Positions 1 through 13,034 of a DNA stretch of 64,000 nt are shown here, piece after piece; within the stretch, counting starts at the first letter, position 1, and the number at the start of each line of letters is the position of its first letter. The notes below the pieces were generated by a model, which was not told the DNA's origin, ran no database searches, and saw only the letters and a program-made list of their open reading frames with translations. This DNA comes from Xiphias gladius (taxonomy: Eukaryota; Chordata; Actinopteri; Istiophoriformes; Xiphiidae): the NCBI RefSeq assembly GCF_016859285.1, contig NC_053402.1:6963031-7027030 (forward strand), in the 5' to 3' direction. A program made the translations under genes and the position numbers.

Positions 1-1663
1 GATTCAGGAGTATCACTGCCCAGACTCACCACCATCTGCCCGCTTTCGTCACACGATTCTACAACTCAGTTCTTGTCTTTCTATTTCATTTCTCAGGAGA
101 TCCTTGTCTTAACAAACTCTCTTCATATACTATGCATTTTTCTGTGAAATGCCACTGTGTTCCTTTTTGACATACTGTAACATGCTGTCAAAGCACTGCC
201 AGTCAAGATGATGACACTAGAAGATTAGAATCCTATTTGAGGCTGCAGGAGGGTGAAAACAGGAAGTCAAAAGGGTTTGAACACATCTCTGATATGCCAT
301 ACGTGTGCCTGCATCGCTGCAGTCAGTCTAAAATCGTGTCATCTATCTCCATCAACCACTGGTGACTGTAAATCCAGGCATGCAGGAGAAAACCAGCAAA
401 CTCTCCCCTGTAACTTCTCATTACACCCTATGGTTTAATAGCTCACTTGTCGCTCCAGCCAGCATCTTCTCCCCTAACAATCAGTCAACATGTACTTGTT
501 AAGCTTTAAAACACTACATCTGCATTCTTTCCACCCTCAGGCCCCATCTGCGAGCAGCTCAGGGGTGAACATGACACTGCAGACAAACCGCCACTGTCAG
601 TCCCCATACAAAATAATGTTGGAAATTTCTGCCCTGTGTTCCACAGGCATTTGGCATGGTGCAGTAGTTTTTGGTGTCAAGATATACAGAAAAATACTCC
701 ATGAGGTCGGCAGAGTATTGATGCTGACACTCTGCTCAAAGTGTAGCGTGTTTCTGTTTCAGATTGCATTCAGTTCAGAATGAGAGGGGTGACACACCAG
801 GGAACGTGCATGCAAATCCAAAACTGGACCCTAAAAGTACCAAGGCAGGTTAGTGTGTATATAAAAATATTGTGCCAGGCCAAATTTTCCAGTGCTTAGA
901 AATTAATGTAATTAAAAGTTCCTTTGGAAACCAGAAAATCATTATTGGTGAAAGAGCTCCCTCTATTGGAAATGTCAAAGAATTCTTTGAATCTCTGTAT
1001 CAGTAAAACCTACCATACTTACCTACTGCAAAACTACTGCAAACAATACTTGAAAATTACAACTGTTACTTATTCTCCAATTGCTTCATTAACTGATTAA
1101 ACATAATTGTGTGATCATCATCTTACTGTATATTGTTTGTATCCTTACATTAAAAGTTATTCAATCTCCTCTTTTATCAAAACAATGTATTGTAATATAT
1201 GTATCCAAAATTACGAGCTCATTATTCAGCATATCAACATTTTCATGAGCTGAACTGAAGTTCAAGTATTATTTGATCTTGGCCTGTGTTTTCCTGTTAT
1301 GTGTTGTAAATCTCACAAAGTGCAATGGGACTCTGTAGGTCTACACCACAGGCCCAAACTACAAAGTTTCACTGGCTGAATGCTAACAAACCATGAAGTA
1401 CAAGTTGCAGGGGATCAACATGGCCAACAGTTTCGCTATAAAACCTTCAATGTCACTTTAATGAAATAAAATTTAAAACTGAAAGAGTGTGTTTGTTAGC
1501 TTAGACTCTGAATTACTCCTGACCTTCAATGATCAGGAGCTCACGCCTTGTGATATACAATTCAAGGTTTCCTCCGCTAAACTGTTTAGTTGAGGTGATA
1601 AGCCACCCAAATCCTAGTATGTCTCAAGTCATGGTCGGTTTAGTTAGATGATGATGGCCGAAA

Positions 1664-1861
1664 CAATAGACCTTTTTCACAGCAGACCTTTTGACTTATT
1701 ATAGCAGGAAAGACACACATGTGATTAATAACATCAACAATAGCTCTCTTCCATTTAGGTGTCACAGTAAGCCATGACAATGAACCAGCATGCATCATAC
1801 CAGACCCCAGAAACTTGCACATTGACATGTTATATTGTCTGCTGTGAGAAAAGTCTATTTT
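1664..1861. mobile_element. short inverted-repeat element (MITE-like)
   Basis: The left end reads AATAGACCTTTTTCACAGCA. The reverse complement of the right end reads AAAATAGACTTTTCTCACAG, and both continue with CAGAC. Terminal inverted repeats of about 22 bp at the ends of a stretch of roughly 200 bp with no coding capacity fit a non-autonomous DNA transposon. The superfamily cannot be assigned because no clean target duplication is visible. Confidence 0.6.
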
Positions 1862-3370
1862 AGCCACACTGTGGAATGAGCTTTTGAATGAACTATATCC
1901 AGTCAGCTAATCCAATTGAGAAACGTTCTTATTATATGTCCTAGCATGCAATATATTCGGGTGAATTCTCCACAACACTAACTATGAAGTGCTGCTTCAT
2001 TCAATATATAAGACAGTTTATAGTTTTCAGTTGAACTAACTGCATAGTTTGTTAGATTCAGATCAAATGAGCTCAAACTAGGCTAAACCGCTAGCCATTT
2101 TTATTCATGCTATAGTTTTAACCTGTTTAACTCTTCAATTCACCCTTAAATTCCACCTTAACTTTAAATTTTTGACAAACATCGAAACCTTATGACATTA
2201 CTTTGTTTATTCATTGTTAATATTTAAGAGGAACAGTGCAGATTAATGTAATAAATGTGCCACAGTTAGCCAGAAGTCTATTATTCATATGTTTTCCCTA
2301 GACAGGTGTCCAGTCACCCTAAAAAAAGAATATTAGAATCACATGTATATTCTGAATTTGCTTGTTTCAGCAAATCATTTCAGTAATTACATGATACCAG
2401 CACCCACTGAAATATTCAAATCCAATATGCCATGTTTATTAATGCTAAATTTCACCACATGGAAACCTCCATGAGAAGTTAGAATACATCTTGGTGGGAG
2501 TGAACAATCTTTTGGCCTAGTAAGGCACCTATGTAAAGACACACTGAACGTCATGTATGGCACAATATAGGAGTTTTTTTTTACAACCAAAATATACCCA
2601 GTTAGCCAGCTTATGAGCTAGAATTAATGTAGCTATAGGCTAATACAACAACCCCAGAATAAATTATACCTTCATTAAGGTCTATTTCTGTTGAAACGGT
2701 TTAAATGTGGATTATTTTAGAGACTGTATTTGTGTTGCTGTTGAATAATACATTTTTATACAGAGAGATGTTTCTAATATTTTATCTGCCCTATTGGAAA
2801 TAGATGGGGGTTTTCACTTTTACACCACAAGATGTCGCCACTTAGTCAGCGTGCCACTGTCCTGTGATGGTAGGACTTCGGATACAGATGTGTCAATCCT
2901 CAAAAAAGGGGCCACGCAGCACAATAATCATTGAGATAAAAGTCCTTCCAGACAAGAATGAAGTGAGATGATACAAAGAACACGTTGCATCAGCTTATGT
3001 GTTGCGGAGCCGTTTATCAGCCCATAAACTTTGTGTTAATGACCATTTCAGCTCGTGAAATTTACACATATCTCCCCCTAAACTCTATGAGTGCGTGTGA
3101 GTTTCAGATGTGTGTTTGGCTCAGCACCTCTGCATTGTCTGACTTGGTTTCATGCAGTTTTGATTCATGATACCTTAAATTACACGTAATATTACTGTCC
3201 ACTGCATTGCCAGGACTTTAAGGGAATCAAGATGGAGGGGGCATTATGTGAAAACAACCTCAGCTCTTTGAAGCAGTTTCAACCTCTCCCAAAGAAAAAC
3301 ACGCTCGGTTTTTTTTTATCACTCTCTGAATCATGCGAACAGCTTCAAGATTTCACCGAGATAAAAAAAA

Positions 3371-3416
3371 ACAAACAAACAAAAACAAAACAAAACAAAA
3401 CAAAACAAAATAAAAC
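3371..3416. repeat. (CAAAA)n / (CAAA)n simple repeat
   Basis: Four CAAA-type units followed by five or so CAAAA units, ending in an imperfect unit. This is an A-rich microsatellite with no coding meaning, although an open frame runs through it. Confidence 0.9.
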
Positions 3417-5800
3417 ATTTCAACTGAAGTAGCCTGTAACAGCTTCATCTAACCCTCTTTCTGACCTGCACGGATATAGTTTCATTTATCCAGAATGATC
3501 CAGTGAGATCCCCAGGCCTGTTTAGTTCCTGCCAAATGATGTTATTACACCAAGCCCTTGGTGGCTGCTCACTCTCCTACTTATTCATCTGCGATGCAGA
3601 ATAAATAAGATCTCTACAATGGCCTTTTTTGTTAGATAGCAGATTTATTATTGTTGAAAATATGTTTGTAATGTGTCTTCTGGATATAAAAAAAGGCCTT
3701 ATTGATTTGAACGATTCCATGTTTCGCCTGTTTTATAAGAAGAAAAACACCTTATACTGAGCCCCAGATTTAATGTTGCATAGCTTTTACGACAGGAGGT
3801 CCTATAAAGGCCAGGAATAAAAAAATGAAGGCCATATCTGCAAATCTAACATCGGGAACCATTCAATACCAGCTGCATCTGTGCAGGAAAGTTCAGTCAG
3901 CTCTGGAAATGTCTTGTCCATCATCGGCCACGGAACCGTTTGTCCCCAGAAATGACTCTTAACACGTGGCTTTCCAAGTTTTGGTGTCAGATGATCTAGT
4001 CCTTGTGCCATACCTTCAGCTTTTGTAGTGATTTGACGCTCCCGCTCTGGCCTTTTTGAAACCACACAACGCGCACGGGCCTGTTTCCAATCTGAAGACA
4101 TGCGTGATGAATTTGGGAAATCATCTGCAGCTTTACTGGTACCGTATAGCCCACCCAGTCCGGACCCAGTCTCCCTCTGCCCCGAGGTATCAATACGATT
4201 AGAGGCAGGAAATGTGGGAATCCCCAACAAAGGGCTCCATCATTAAACACAAACAACCAGAGGCCTCCCAACAATACCAAAAGCGCTCTCCTCTCCTCAC
4301 TTCTCTTTTATGTCGGAGCAAGTGAAAGTCTATTACTTTCATCCCAATATTACCATCCTGCTTTCAGTTGCATTATTAAAGAGGATAATCTGACGGGGTT
4401 ATGGCGGACTTTGATAGTTCTGAGCTCCAATGGGGAACAGAGTGTGTAGAGTTTCTGCCTCAAAAATCTCAGGTTATGCAGACTGCAGATTAAATATTAT
4501 TCCTTCCCAATTTCACACATGGTGATATTTATCAATATATTTCTCAGGGAACGTAAAATATGAGGGCAGCCTTTGGAAGTTTTTGCCAAAGGCGCACCGT
4601 CTACCTCTTAAAAATGTATTCGAAGAAAAAGCTCCAATGCAGGGTAGGCAACAAATTATTATTTTCGCAGCAGCACAAAATCAGTCATTCCAGTTTTATC
4701 CTCTGTGGAAAACATGTAATTGTGCGTCAAGTTTGTGCGTAAAGTGCGGCTGCAGGAACTTTCCAGGAGGATTAAGGCTTAAGTCCCTACCTCACGTAGA
4801 GAAATGTTTGGGGGTTTTCCCCCTCAGTGTTAAAGCTCAGGATGGTGATCTGATGTCCCCAAAGAGTCTATCAGTTTATGTGTGTTTTCTCGTGTTATTT
4901 TAATATCACTTTGTACTGTCACTATCGCTGCTGCACATTAAGATGAAAGCCTTTTGTTTGTTTATTCATACACGTTTCCCCTTCTTGTTTTTGGGGTTGA
5001 TATAAAAAAGAGAAATGCATTTCAAAAATTGTCTTGGTTTCCAGCAAAGTTTCTTCAGGTTTTTATACATAATTTCTTCTTGTGTCTAACTCTTACGTCT
5101 TCTGAATCATTTCTGGAAAAAAAAACAATATTAAAATAATATAAATGATTATGAAGCTATTTTGACGTATAGTCCTACTTTAAACCATCCTCCCTCTACT
5201 TTATGTTATTCATATTGTTCAAACTGAATATTTTAATACGACTCTGAAATTAACTTAATGAGGATTCCTTATTCCTCTCCAAAAAATTCTTCCTTTGGTT
5301 TTTCTGTTCATAGGGATGTTTTTAGTGGATGGATCTCTAACGTCCGCGTCCACTTGGCACTGATGTGCTGATGATGAGAGTGCACTGGGAGGCTGGTATA
5401 GGCCTTCTTGGTACCATTTGTGTCGTTTCCATTGGTCAGGATCCTTTTCCTCGTGCCTCAGCGTGACATCACATCCACCCGACCCGCAGGAAAGCAACAC
5501 AGATTACAGATGATGCTGGACATCTCAGAGGACGCGCACACTTTTCAGCTTTACGCATAATCATTCGCTGGCCGCTCTGTAGCGCTTTAAGGCACCAAAA
5601 ATAAAGGATATCAGAGCTGATGCCTTGCGGTTTGTAGAGTGTATTTCCTAAGAAGTAGGAGGAGGATTGTGCTCGGATTTTCACTTTTTTGTGAGCGGAG
5701 ATGAGCTGTGCGTAAAAATCTGTTTATCGCCTTTAAGAGAAGGGCTGTCACTCTCCCACCTGTTGGCAGGTGGTGTTGGCTTTACCCGCGGACATCTACT

Positions 5801-6775
5801 ATGACATTGGGTTTGGAAATCATGGAGGATATCGTTATCGACGTAGTAGGGGAAGGACTCAAAGATAACGGAGAGGAGCAACTTTTACCTTCGGATGAGT
5901 CGCGGAGTGAGCAGGACGGCGTCACGGAGACTTTCAGCAGCCAGAGTAAAGGCCGGGACACCTACAGCCCTGCACGGGCGAGTGCTCCTCCTGCTAAAAC
6001 CAAAGGTCCAACGTCGGTTAAGCCTCCATATTCATACATCGCTCTTATCACGATGGCCATACTGCAGAGTCCAAAGAAACGGCTCACCCTCAGCGAGATC
6101 TGTGACTTTATCAGTCACCGCTTCGTTTATTACAGGGAGAAGTTCCCCGCCTGGCAGAACTCTATCAGACACAATCTGTCCCTTAATGACTGCTTTGTAA
6201 AGATGCCTCGAGAGCCCGGAAACCCCGGGAAAGGCAACTACTGGACTCTGGATCCCAACTCCTCAGACATGTTTGAGAACGGGAGTTTTCTGCGGCGGAG
6301 GAAGCGCTTCAAGCGGCAGTATTTTCGATTCGACCCGCTCAAGGAGCAGCACCTGGAGCCAAGCGGACTGCATGGCTTCCCGCACGGTGCCTACGGGCTC
6401 GGCGCAGCGGCTCTGCAGCTGCCCAGTCTGGAGATTTACCCCTACCTCCATCACCATGCGCCCTCGCCGTGCGGCCCCGCCACCATCCCACCTGTCAGCA
6501 GCATCCTGCCGGCACTGTCCAGTTTCTTCTCCTGTAGCGCCCTCACAGCCAAAGCTTTCCTCCAGTCGCAGCCCGGCATCGAAGCCTTCTCGCCGGCCCA
6601 ATGCACAGCATACTCCTCTCCTCTGACCTCCGGCGCTTCCTACGCCTCCCCTGCGCTCTTCCACCCGGCGGCAGCTCCGCACTTCCTCAGTTTACACCAG
6701 GAGTATCAAAAACTACAGACTCAGCGTGGCACCGTCGACCTGGCCAAACACATCAACACTGCTAATAATGAGTAA
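5801..6775 (+). CDS. foxd5: FoxD-class forkhead transcription factor (foxd5-like), single exon
   Basis: Intronless gene for a 324-residue nuclear DNA-binding regulator. The frame is open further upstream, but the ATG at 5801 ([10 protein letters not shown]) is chosen because FoxD proteins begin this way and it precedes the acidic FoxD motif IDVVGEG (residues 13-19). The forkhead domain spans about residues 74-168, starting [16 protein letters not shown]; the recognition-helix part [20 protein letters not shown] is intact, followed by the basic tail [10 protein letters not shown]. The C-terminal half is rich in Ala, Pro, Ser and His. The lack of introns and the residues HRFVYY and VKMPRE favour the fish foxd5 (FOXD4-like) branch over foxd1, foxd2 or foxd3, but that assignment is from memory and less certain than FoxD itself. 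No clear Groucho-binding FSIxxI motif is visible near the C-terminus. Known FoxD factors act in early neural ectoderm, mesoderm and neural crest. Confidence 0.93.
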   Translation: MTLGLEIMEDIVIDVVGEGLKDNGEEQLLPSDESRSEQDGVTETFSSQSKGRDTYSPARASAPPAKTKGPTSVKPPYSYIALITMAILQSPKKRLTLSEICDFISHRFVYYREKFPAWQNSIRHNLSLNDCFVKMPREPGNPGKGNYWTLDPNSSDMFENGSFLRRRKRFKRQYFRFDPLKEQHLEPSGLHGFPHGAYGLGAAALQLPSLEIYPYLHHHAPSPCGPATIPPVSSILPALSSFFSCSALTAKAFLQSQPGIEAFSPAQCTAYSSPLTSGASYASPALFHPAAAPHFLSLHQEYQKLQTQRGTVDLAKHINTANNE

Positions 6776-7035
6776 TCACGTTAATGCGGACTTTTAACTC
6801 GTGTTTTCTCAGGTAACAGAGACAGTTTAAGCCGAAGCTCACAATTTCTCCAGCGATGGAAATTGGATGGATGCGGTTTAAAGAATGTTGTGGATATGTT
6901 AGAATATCTCCGTCCTTTCCCTAATGGCAAAAAATCTGTTAGCTGGCGCTCTTTTAAAAAAAAAAAAAGATTTTGAATTATCATCTTTTAAAAAATATTT
7001 AAATGACGAGTTTCCTATATTTTTTTCTGGAAAGA

Positions 7036-7041
7036 AATAAA
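7036..7041 (+). terminator. candidate poly(A) signal of the forkhead gene
   Basis: First AATAAA downstream of the stop codon, about 260 bases into the AT-rich 3' flank. Other AATAAA copies occur near 7322 and 7346, so the cleavage site is not fixed by sequence alone. Confidence 0.4.
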
Positions 7042-8045
7042 AGTCAATATTTAAACCTTGCGTTCAGTTGTATTTTGTACAGATCCATGTGGCAAAGGTT
7101 TTTATTTAGCTCATGGATGACCTTGAAAAAAAAAAGTTTAGATTTAAAGTTACACTCTTTGTTTTTATATGTCCTGTGTTGTCTTGCTTTAAATGGTAAT
7201 TTCTGGGTTTTTACTATGCCTGCGCTGATTTAACATCAGGCCCTAACTTGTAATGATGACAGTTAAAATAAGATAATTTTTGTTCAAATGTCAAGAAGTG
7301 TTGCATTGAAACAGCCAAAGAAAAATAAATTAAACAATGGTAAAGAATAAATTTGCTATTAAAATAGGCTGCAGGTCTATTAGGCCTAATTATCCTGCAC
7401 TACTGTAAAGATGTGCTTCAGTTCTGCATAAAAAATCATAAAGTCAAAACAAAATTACACATTAAAAATACACGGTTGTCGGCATTTGTAATATAAATCA
7501 CTGGGATATTTTGTATGTTATTTAATAAATTGTAACAATAAAAGAAAACAGCAAGACAGTAGCTTGTAAAATCATATATTTAATGTTTAAAAAATGATGG
7601 AAAAAAGCAATATTTTGCACCATGTGAGGTAAGGGCTGGTGCGTCAAGGTCAAAGTCAGTTAGGATGCTTCTGGATTAACACTTCTAATAATGCATGCAA
7701 TTATAATGAAACAGGAATAATAAGAATTTCCCTGATCACACCTGTCAGCAGCTGATGATTTTAATACTAGAAGAACAAAAGGGGTCTTAGCTCTAAAGCG
7801 CACAGGCCTATCAAGCGTATACGTCTATGTGTGTGTTGTTCATGGCTGTAACACTGAAAATATACATGCCCATAATTGCATTATTTTGTAGGGCCACACA
7901 CGTACGCACACACACACCTTGTCCCCCCTGTCCAAGCGAGAAAATCTGTACAACACATTTTCGTGTCAGATAAGTTCAATCATAAAGCTGCTTTCTGCTT
8001 GATTACCTCCCAAAAATCCCACAGTGCAGCCCTTTTAGTGAATCA

Positions 8046-8047
<2 letters not shown>

Positions 8048-8086
<39 letters not shown>
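8048..8086. repeat. (TTA)n microsatellite
   Basis: Thirteen uninterrupted TTA units in AT-rich spacer. Confidence 0.95.
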
Positions 8087-8087
<1 letters not shown>

Positions 8088-9620
8088 AGAGGAAGTTAGG
8101 TCCAAAATACTGTATGTTGATTGACTGTTTTTTTTCTCTTTTTTTTTGTCGTTTTATTTGGGCATATTAAAAGTGTCCTAAAAATTAAAAAACAATGTCC
8201 TGAATTTTAAAAGAGACAACTTCCCAAATTAAATAATATATAATAACCTAACAGAACTTTTGTCTTATGTGGTGATTTTGGCAAATATTAGAAATTCAAG
8301 TTATTCTTTTTGCAAAAAATAACCCACCAGTTCAATTCCACAATCATAAAAAAATGATCTTTCCTGCTCAGAAATTGTCAATCCTGGGTGAAAACAACAT
8401 TTCACAGAGGAATCAAAACCGTCTGACTTCTAACAGACTACTTCTTCTTGTTTCTTTTGTTAAAAGACATATATACATTTGTTTGGGCTGAATCAATCTC
8501 AACATGATTAGATCAACAATATAAACTACAGCCTAAACCTAAAACAAATAAGTGAATCTTTTTGCTTAAGCAGACATAGTGTGATTAAGGTACACACAGG
8601 TATAATCAGTAAATATACTGTATAGTGAGTGTGATTAGTAAATCTGTCCCAAAACCTTCCACCCATTTCTCCATGCTATTAATTCACATTATCTGATTTA
8701 TTTTTCCTTTTCTTTTTCATTTAAGTGAGGGCAGCACTGCTTTACAGTGAGAATGACAGTAGTAAAAATAATTCTAGGTTTCAGAGCATGGAAGTATTTA
8801 TTTAATTCTATTCTGAGTCTGGTTTAGATAGATTAGCATGCTGAAGCTCTTGGTAGGGGCTGATGGATCGCCCCACACACTCGTTCCTTTAGCAGACTTT
8901 GGCACCCAGGGAGGGACTGAAACAAATAAAAAGATTGTTACCTGATGGTGAGCTCTTAAGTTGCCTACTCCTGAAAGAAAGAAGAGCACACATTCTTACT
9001 GAGCCTATTCTTTTTTCTTTGCTGCTTTCAGGAAATTTTAAAAACTCCAATTTTTGATGCTTAGGTTTAATTCAATCTGTTTTGAGGTTTTGTACTTTTT
9101 TTGCCATAACCAAATCTCTAATATTTGTACTGCTAATCTTAAACAGTGCGGCACAAGCTGTGGTTAAACTGATCCACCATGAGATTCATATCATACACCA
9201 CAGCATTTCTGCTATTAGAACTTATCTGATTGAAAAGCAAAATCTATTTTTCTTGCACTGTGGTTGTAGTCCTTTAGTCAAAACTGAAAATGAAGTTGCA
9301 CTGTAGAAAGTCATGAAATCTTTGAAGAACTTTTAGTCTTGTATGTTCCTGCATGTCATCTATTTAGCAGGCATAAGTCAAGATGCACCTTCTGCACAAT
9401 CACACACACATGGGCAGGATGTTTGACTTTAGTGGCTGAACATCATGATCAAGTATGACTAAGGAAATCTTTTTCATTATAATGAGCTTGCTCTGCCAGT
9501 AGGAAGCCAAATGAAGAGAAACTGAAGCAGAAGAACACTGTTGCTGGGAAGGAGAGAAGTCAGGGTCGTTTTTTTTGGGGGGGGGGGCTTGTGCACCTGA
9601 TAAAATAAGCAATCGAGGCT

Positions 9621-9643
9621 TATGTGTGTGTGTGTGTGTGTGT
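9621..9643. repeat. short (TG)n microsatellite
   Basis: About eleven TG units just downstream of a ten-base G run near 9578. Confidence 0.9.
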
Positions 9644-10499
9644 AGCTATGACTGCATGTCAGTTTTCCATCCTGAAGGCGGTAAAAGTTGCCAGTACACT
9701 GCTGAAAGTCTTTTTACTTTCCTTTTTACTTTGTGCGTCATTGAGTGTGACATGGTTTATTAAATCTTTACTTGTATTATAAGTAAAAACCTCTTTTTAA
9801 TGATTAGCAGCAAGATTTTCCTGTTTTTAACACTACCTTTTCTACTTTATAGTCTCTTTAATTTGTGAGATGTCCGAAACTTTAAAATTTAATGTAATCT
9901 GCTAAATCACTCAGAATTTGAAACAAAGGGATTGTGTTTCAGATTGAATATGTCACCAGCGAACTTTACTCAGTGTCATATTAAATTGATTCATCAGATA
10001 AGTGGACATGATGAATGAATATTTATGTGATGACCTGTCAGTGGTGCATCCCATGTTGCACCGCTGCATTTTCTGCTCAGTTCCACGTGGATTATCAGTT
10101 CTGAGTTATCGTAACTCACATCTCCCCTCTGATGTGGAGGTCGTTTCTCTGGGAAAAGTGAGTCAACTCAGTCAGAACTCCATTCATGCCTAACTGTGCT
10201 GCTCTACCAGGCTTTCATTCTCCACTTACAAACGCCAAGCCAAACAGGCAAGATAAATTCATTGGTAGTGCACCCCGCCTCACTGCCTTCACTCCTTCTG
10301 CTTCCACAGCAACGACCGATAGTCCAAGAAGGGAGACTGGTGCATTCTGGGATAACCCCTGCAAGTTCAGTCAGGACAGGAAACACAATGTCGCTACGTT
10401 TTTCCAGAGAATTTGAAATGCATAATTTGGAATAAATTCCCCTAAAATATTTTTCCTGTGCCTGATGTTGTGTGTTTTTTTTAAAATATGAGTTTAGTA

Positions 10500-11290
10500 C
10501 CTGCAAATCACATGGGTTAAAAAGTTACCCAATTTGGGTCAACATAGCACAGATGCAATGCTGAGTTAATGTTAGTCAGTAACACTGCATTTTGATTCAG
10601 TGTCAGTGTTTTATATGACTGTTGAATTAATGCATCAAAAGAACTCCATGTCTTTGGTCTGTTTTCTACCCATGGGTACTGGGTTTTTTTTTAACCCACT
10701 GTTTTTTTAGTGTGTATATACTAAAAATCCCTGTGTCAAAATTGAGAACCATAACAATATTTTGTTAAGGGTACCCACTACATGTTGGTAGAAAACCCAA
10801 GACAACGCATTGATCCAGTGTTAGTGTTATTGTCTTTATTACTATTGAGTTACCGGATCAAAAAAGCCCCTTGTCTTGGCAGGTTTTCTACCGGTGGGTA
10901 CTGGGTTTTAACCCAGTGTTTTTTAGTGTGTATATGCCCTATAAAATGCTAGATCAAAATTGATCCATTTAGGATCAATATAGCACCACTGTTGGTATTA
11001 TCTTTTATATTAGTGTCATTATTTACCCAAATCAAAATCATAGTATGGTTGCAAAATGTTATAATCTGCGTAATCTGATTCAGTTTACATGTCACTATTT
11101 TGAATGTCACAAGTCAAATTTGTGATAGTTTTAAGGTTAAATTTGTTCTTTTTGTTTTTAACACTGGGTCAAAAATAATCATATTTCAGATGGTGAGATA
11201 ACCCAAAAGTAAAACAAAAAAACAACATTTATACTGAGTCCAGAATACCCATTGGTACTGGATCATTTTGACCCAGTGATTTTTTAAACT
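10500..11290. repeat. degenerate tandem repeat, period about 220 bp
   Basis: The block centred on GGGTACTGGGTTTT...AACCCA followed by TTTTTTAGTGTGTATAT occurs near 10672-10720 and again near 10894-10935. A decayed third copy (GGTACTGGATCATTTTGACCC) lies near 11253-11275. Each unit also carries a TTGGGTCAA or TTGATCCA-type segment and a 'TTAGTGTTATT' segment. Units have diverged strongly. No coding frame spans them. Confidence 0.6.
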
Positions 11291-12946
11291 GAACAACTGT
11301 TTGCCAAACATTGATTTGTGTTTGCTTTAGTACTTCAAGAGTGTGCTGCTATAGAATCAGAGTTTGGTTAATATAGAGGCTTAGGTGTTGTGGTTTTTCA
11401 GTTATCATTAGTAAATCTTGCACCTTTCTGCTGAGGTAGATCACAGCTGAGGTTTTCTCTCCTCTCACTTTAATGGCTGACTTCCACAAGCCTCACTTGC
11501 TCCTTGGCGTTTACTTTTCCTGGCAGGGCCAATCCCCTCTGCCCTGCTTCAGGGAGTTATTCAATTATAAATCTTCTTTTGCAGCACCCCCCACCCCCAG
11601 CCCCTTACTTTCCCTCTCTCACCGGTCTATGTGTTACCCTGCCAAGCCCAGTAAAACATGCTGCTCTGTTGGTGCACCCCTCTCCAGTCTCGTGCCCAAG
11701 AATTTATTATGCTCAGGGTGGTGGGGTGGATTGCGGTGTGTTTTTGGAAAAGGGACCCCCCCCCAAGCCTCAGTGCCAACAGATGACAGTGACATATAGC
11801 AGGAAAGCCACCCAGAAGGAGAATGATCTCACACCTCAGCCACGCGCTCAGAGTGGGGTGGGAGAAAATAGAGAGAGGGGAAAGATCTGTGGCTGGGGGT
11901 AAAGGGGACAATAAAATCAAGATGAAAAGAGGCAAGGATGGAGAAACAAAAAGGAATAAAACAAAAACAAAAAAACACCAGCAACCGAAATCAAACACCT
12001 CAAAGCAAGTGAATGATCTGATGACACTTAACAAAAATATGTCGGCAACTTCTTTAAATACTTTAGGTTACTTGCTAAACTTGAAATGTGTTATAATAAT
12101 TTCTAAAAAAACCAAACTATGTTAATCCTCTTAGATATTCTATTCTTACCCTTAGCCCATGGCTCATTTCTGCAAGCCAAGGTTTTGAGGAAATGCACTG
12201 CTCCATTAGGCAACCTAAGAAAATCCGCAGTTGGATTCAAGGTGTTATAGCAGATAGATCCTCCTCTATACCACGTCCGTTTCTCTAAAAGCTTGTGAAG
12301 CAGCCAATCAGTATGTAATTGTGTGGCACTTGGTCTTGACCCCCCCTCGTTTCACTCTTTTTTCAATCTTCCTGGTGTCCTACTGTTCCCCAGCTGGCAA
12401 CGTCATGCCCTCACCCTGTCCACAGTGCTTGACATTGCTTCGACATCCCCTCTTCAGATTTTTGTGTATCACCACGTGTCTGCATGGGCGCGGGCATGTG
12501 CAGTATCCGCTGCAGGTAGAAGGCCTCCAAACACCAAGAGAAGTGCTCACCCTTTACAGGCCCAAGATGAAAGGCAGCGGGAGTGTGATGTCACCCACAG
12601 CAGCCCCTAAACCACTTATTGCACTAAATGAGAGCTATTAGCCACACAAACAAAGACATAAAAGTCTCTGTCATTTAATCAAAAGGGGAGCAGGAAGCAC
12701 AATTAACATCTGGGCCAAGATGTGTCATAGAGGGGTCAGGCTATAACTGTGCAAGCTCTTATTACAGTTGTAGAGTCCAAGGCCTGGCAGTCAGTGTAAA
12801 GCCTACTGAGAGTCAGTAACCCCAACCTGGCTGCGGCCCTCCCGCTCCCACTGATCTCTGAGAAAGACAAAGTGGTCTGCCTTCCACACCAGGCATCGCC
12901 ATGCAGAGCAGGGGATGTTTGAAAACCAGCCAGTTAATAGAAACCT

Positions 12947-13034
12947 CCCTCACTCCCTCTCCCTCTCTATCTCTCTCTATTGACTCTCAGTATCTCTCTC
13001 TCTCTGTCTGCACTTTCTCTCTCCACCTCTCTCC
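12947..13034. repeat. CT-rich polypyrimidine tract
   Basis: Nearly uninterrupted C/T sequence made of CTCTCT and CCCTCTC units. A second such tract lies at about 26262-26420. Simple low-complexity sequence. Confidence 0.85.

Larger units (their letters stand above)
1..5800. other. gene-poor spacer upstream of the forkhead gene
   Basis: AT-rich sequence with no exon I can support. Short open frames on both strands have no recognisable protein content and no splice context. It holds one MITE-like element (1664-1861) and an AAAAC-type simple repeat (3371-3416), listed separately. The last few hundred bases before 5801 become more CpG-rich and probably include the forkhead gene's 5' UTR and promoter, but I see no clear TATA box. 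Confidence 0.6.

Noticed and set aside
3802-4230. 142-codon minus-strand frame
   Set aside because: No domain, no splice context and biased only by local composition. No support for a gene.
5708-5800. Longer N-terminus of the forkhead protein
   Set aside because: The extension starts with GTG, has no family resemblance, and precedes the ATG that gives the standard FoxD start and acidic motif.
6263-6682. 139-codon frame antisense to the forkhead gene
   Set aside because: It mirrors the GC-rich codon pattern of the true gene and has no recognisable content.
11473-12125. Several overlapping 100-135 codon frames
   Set aside because: They overlap on both strands in C-rich and A-rich low-complexity sequence and resemble no protein family I know.
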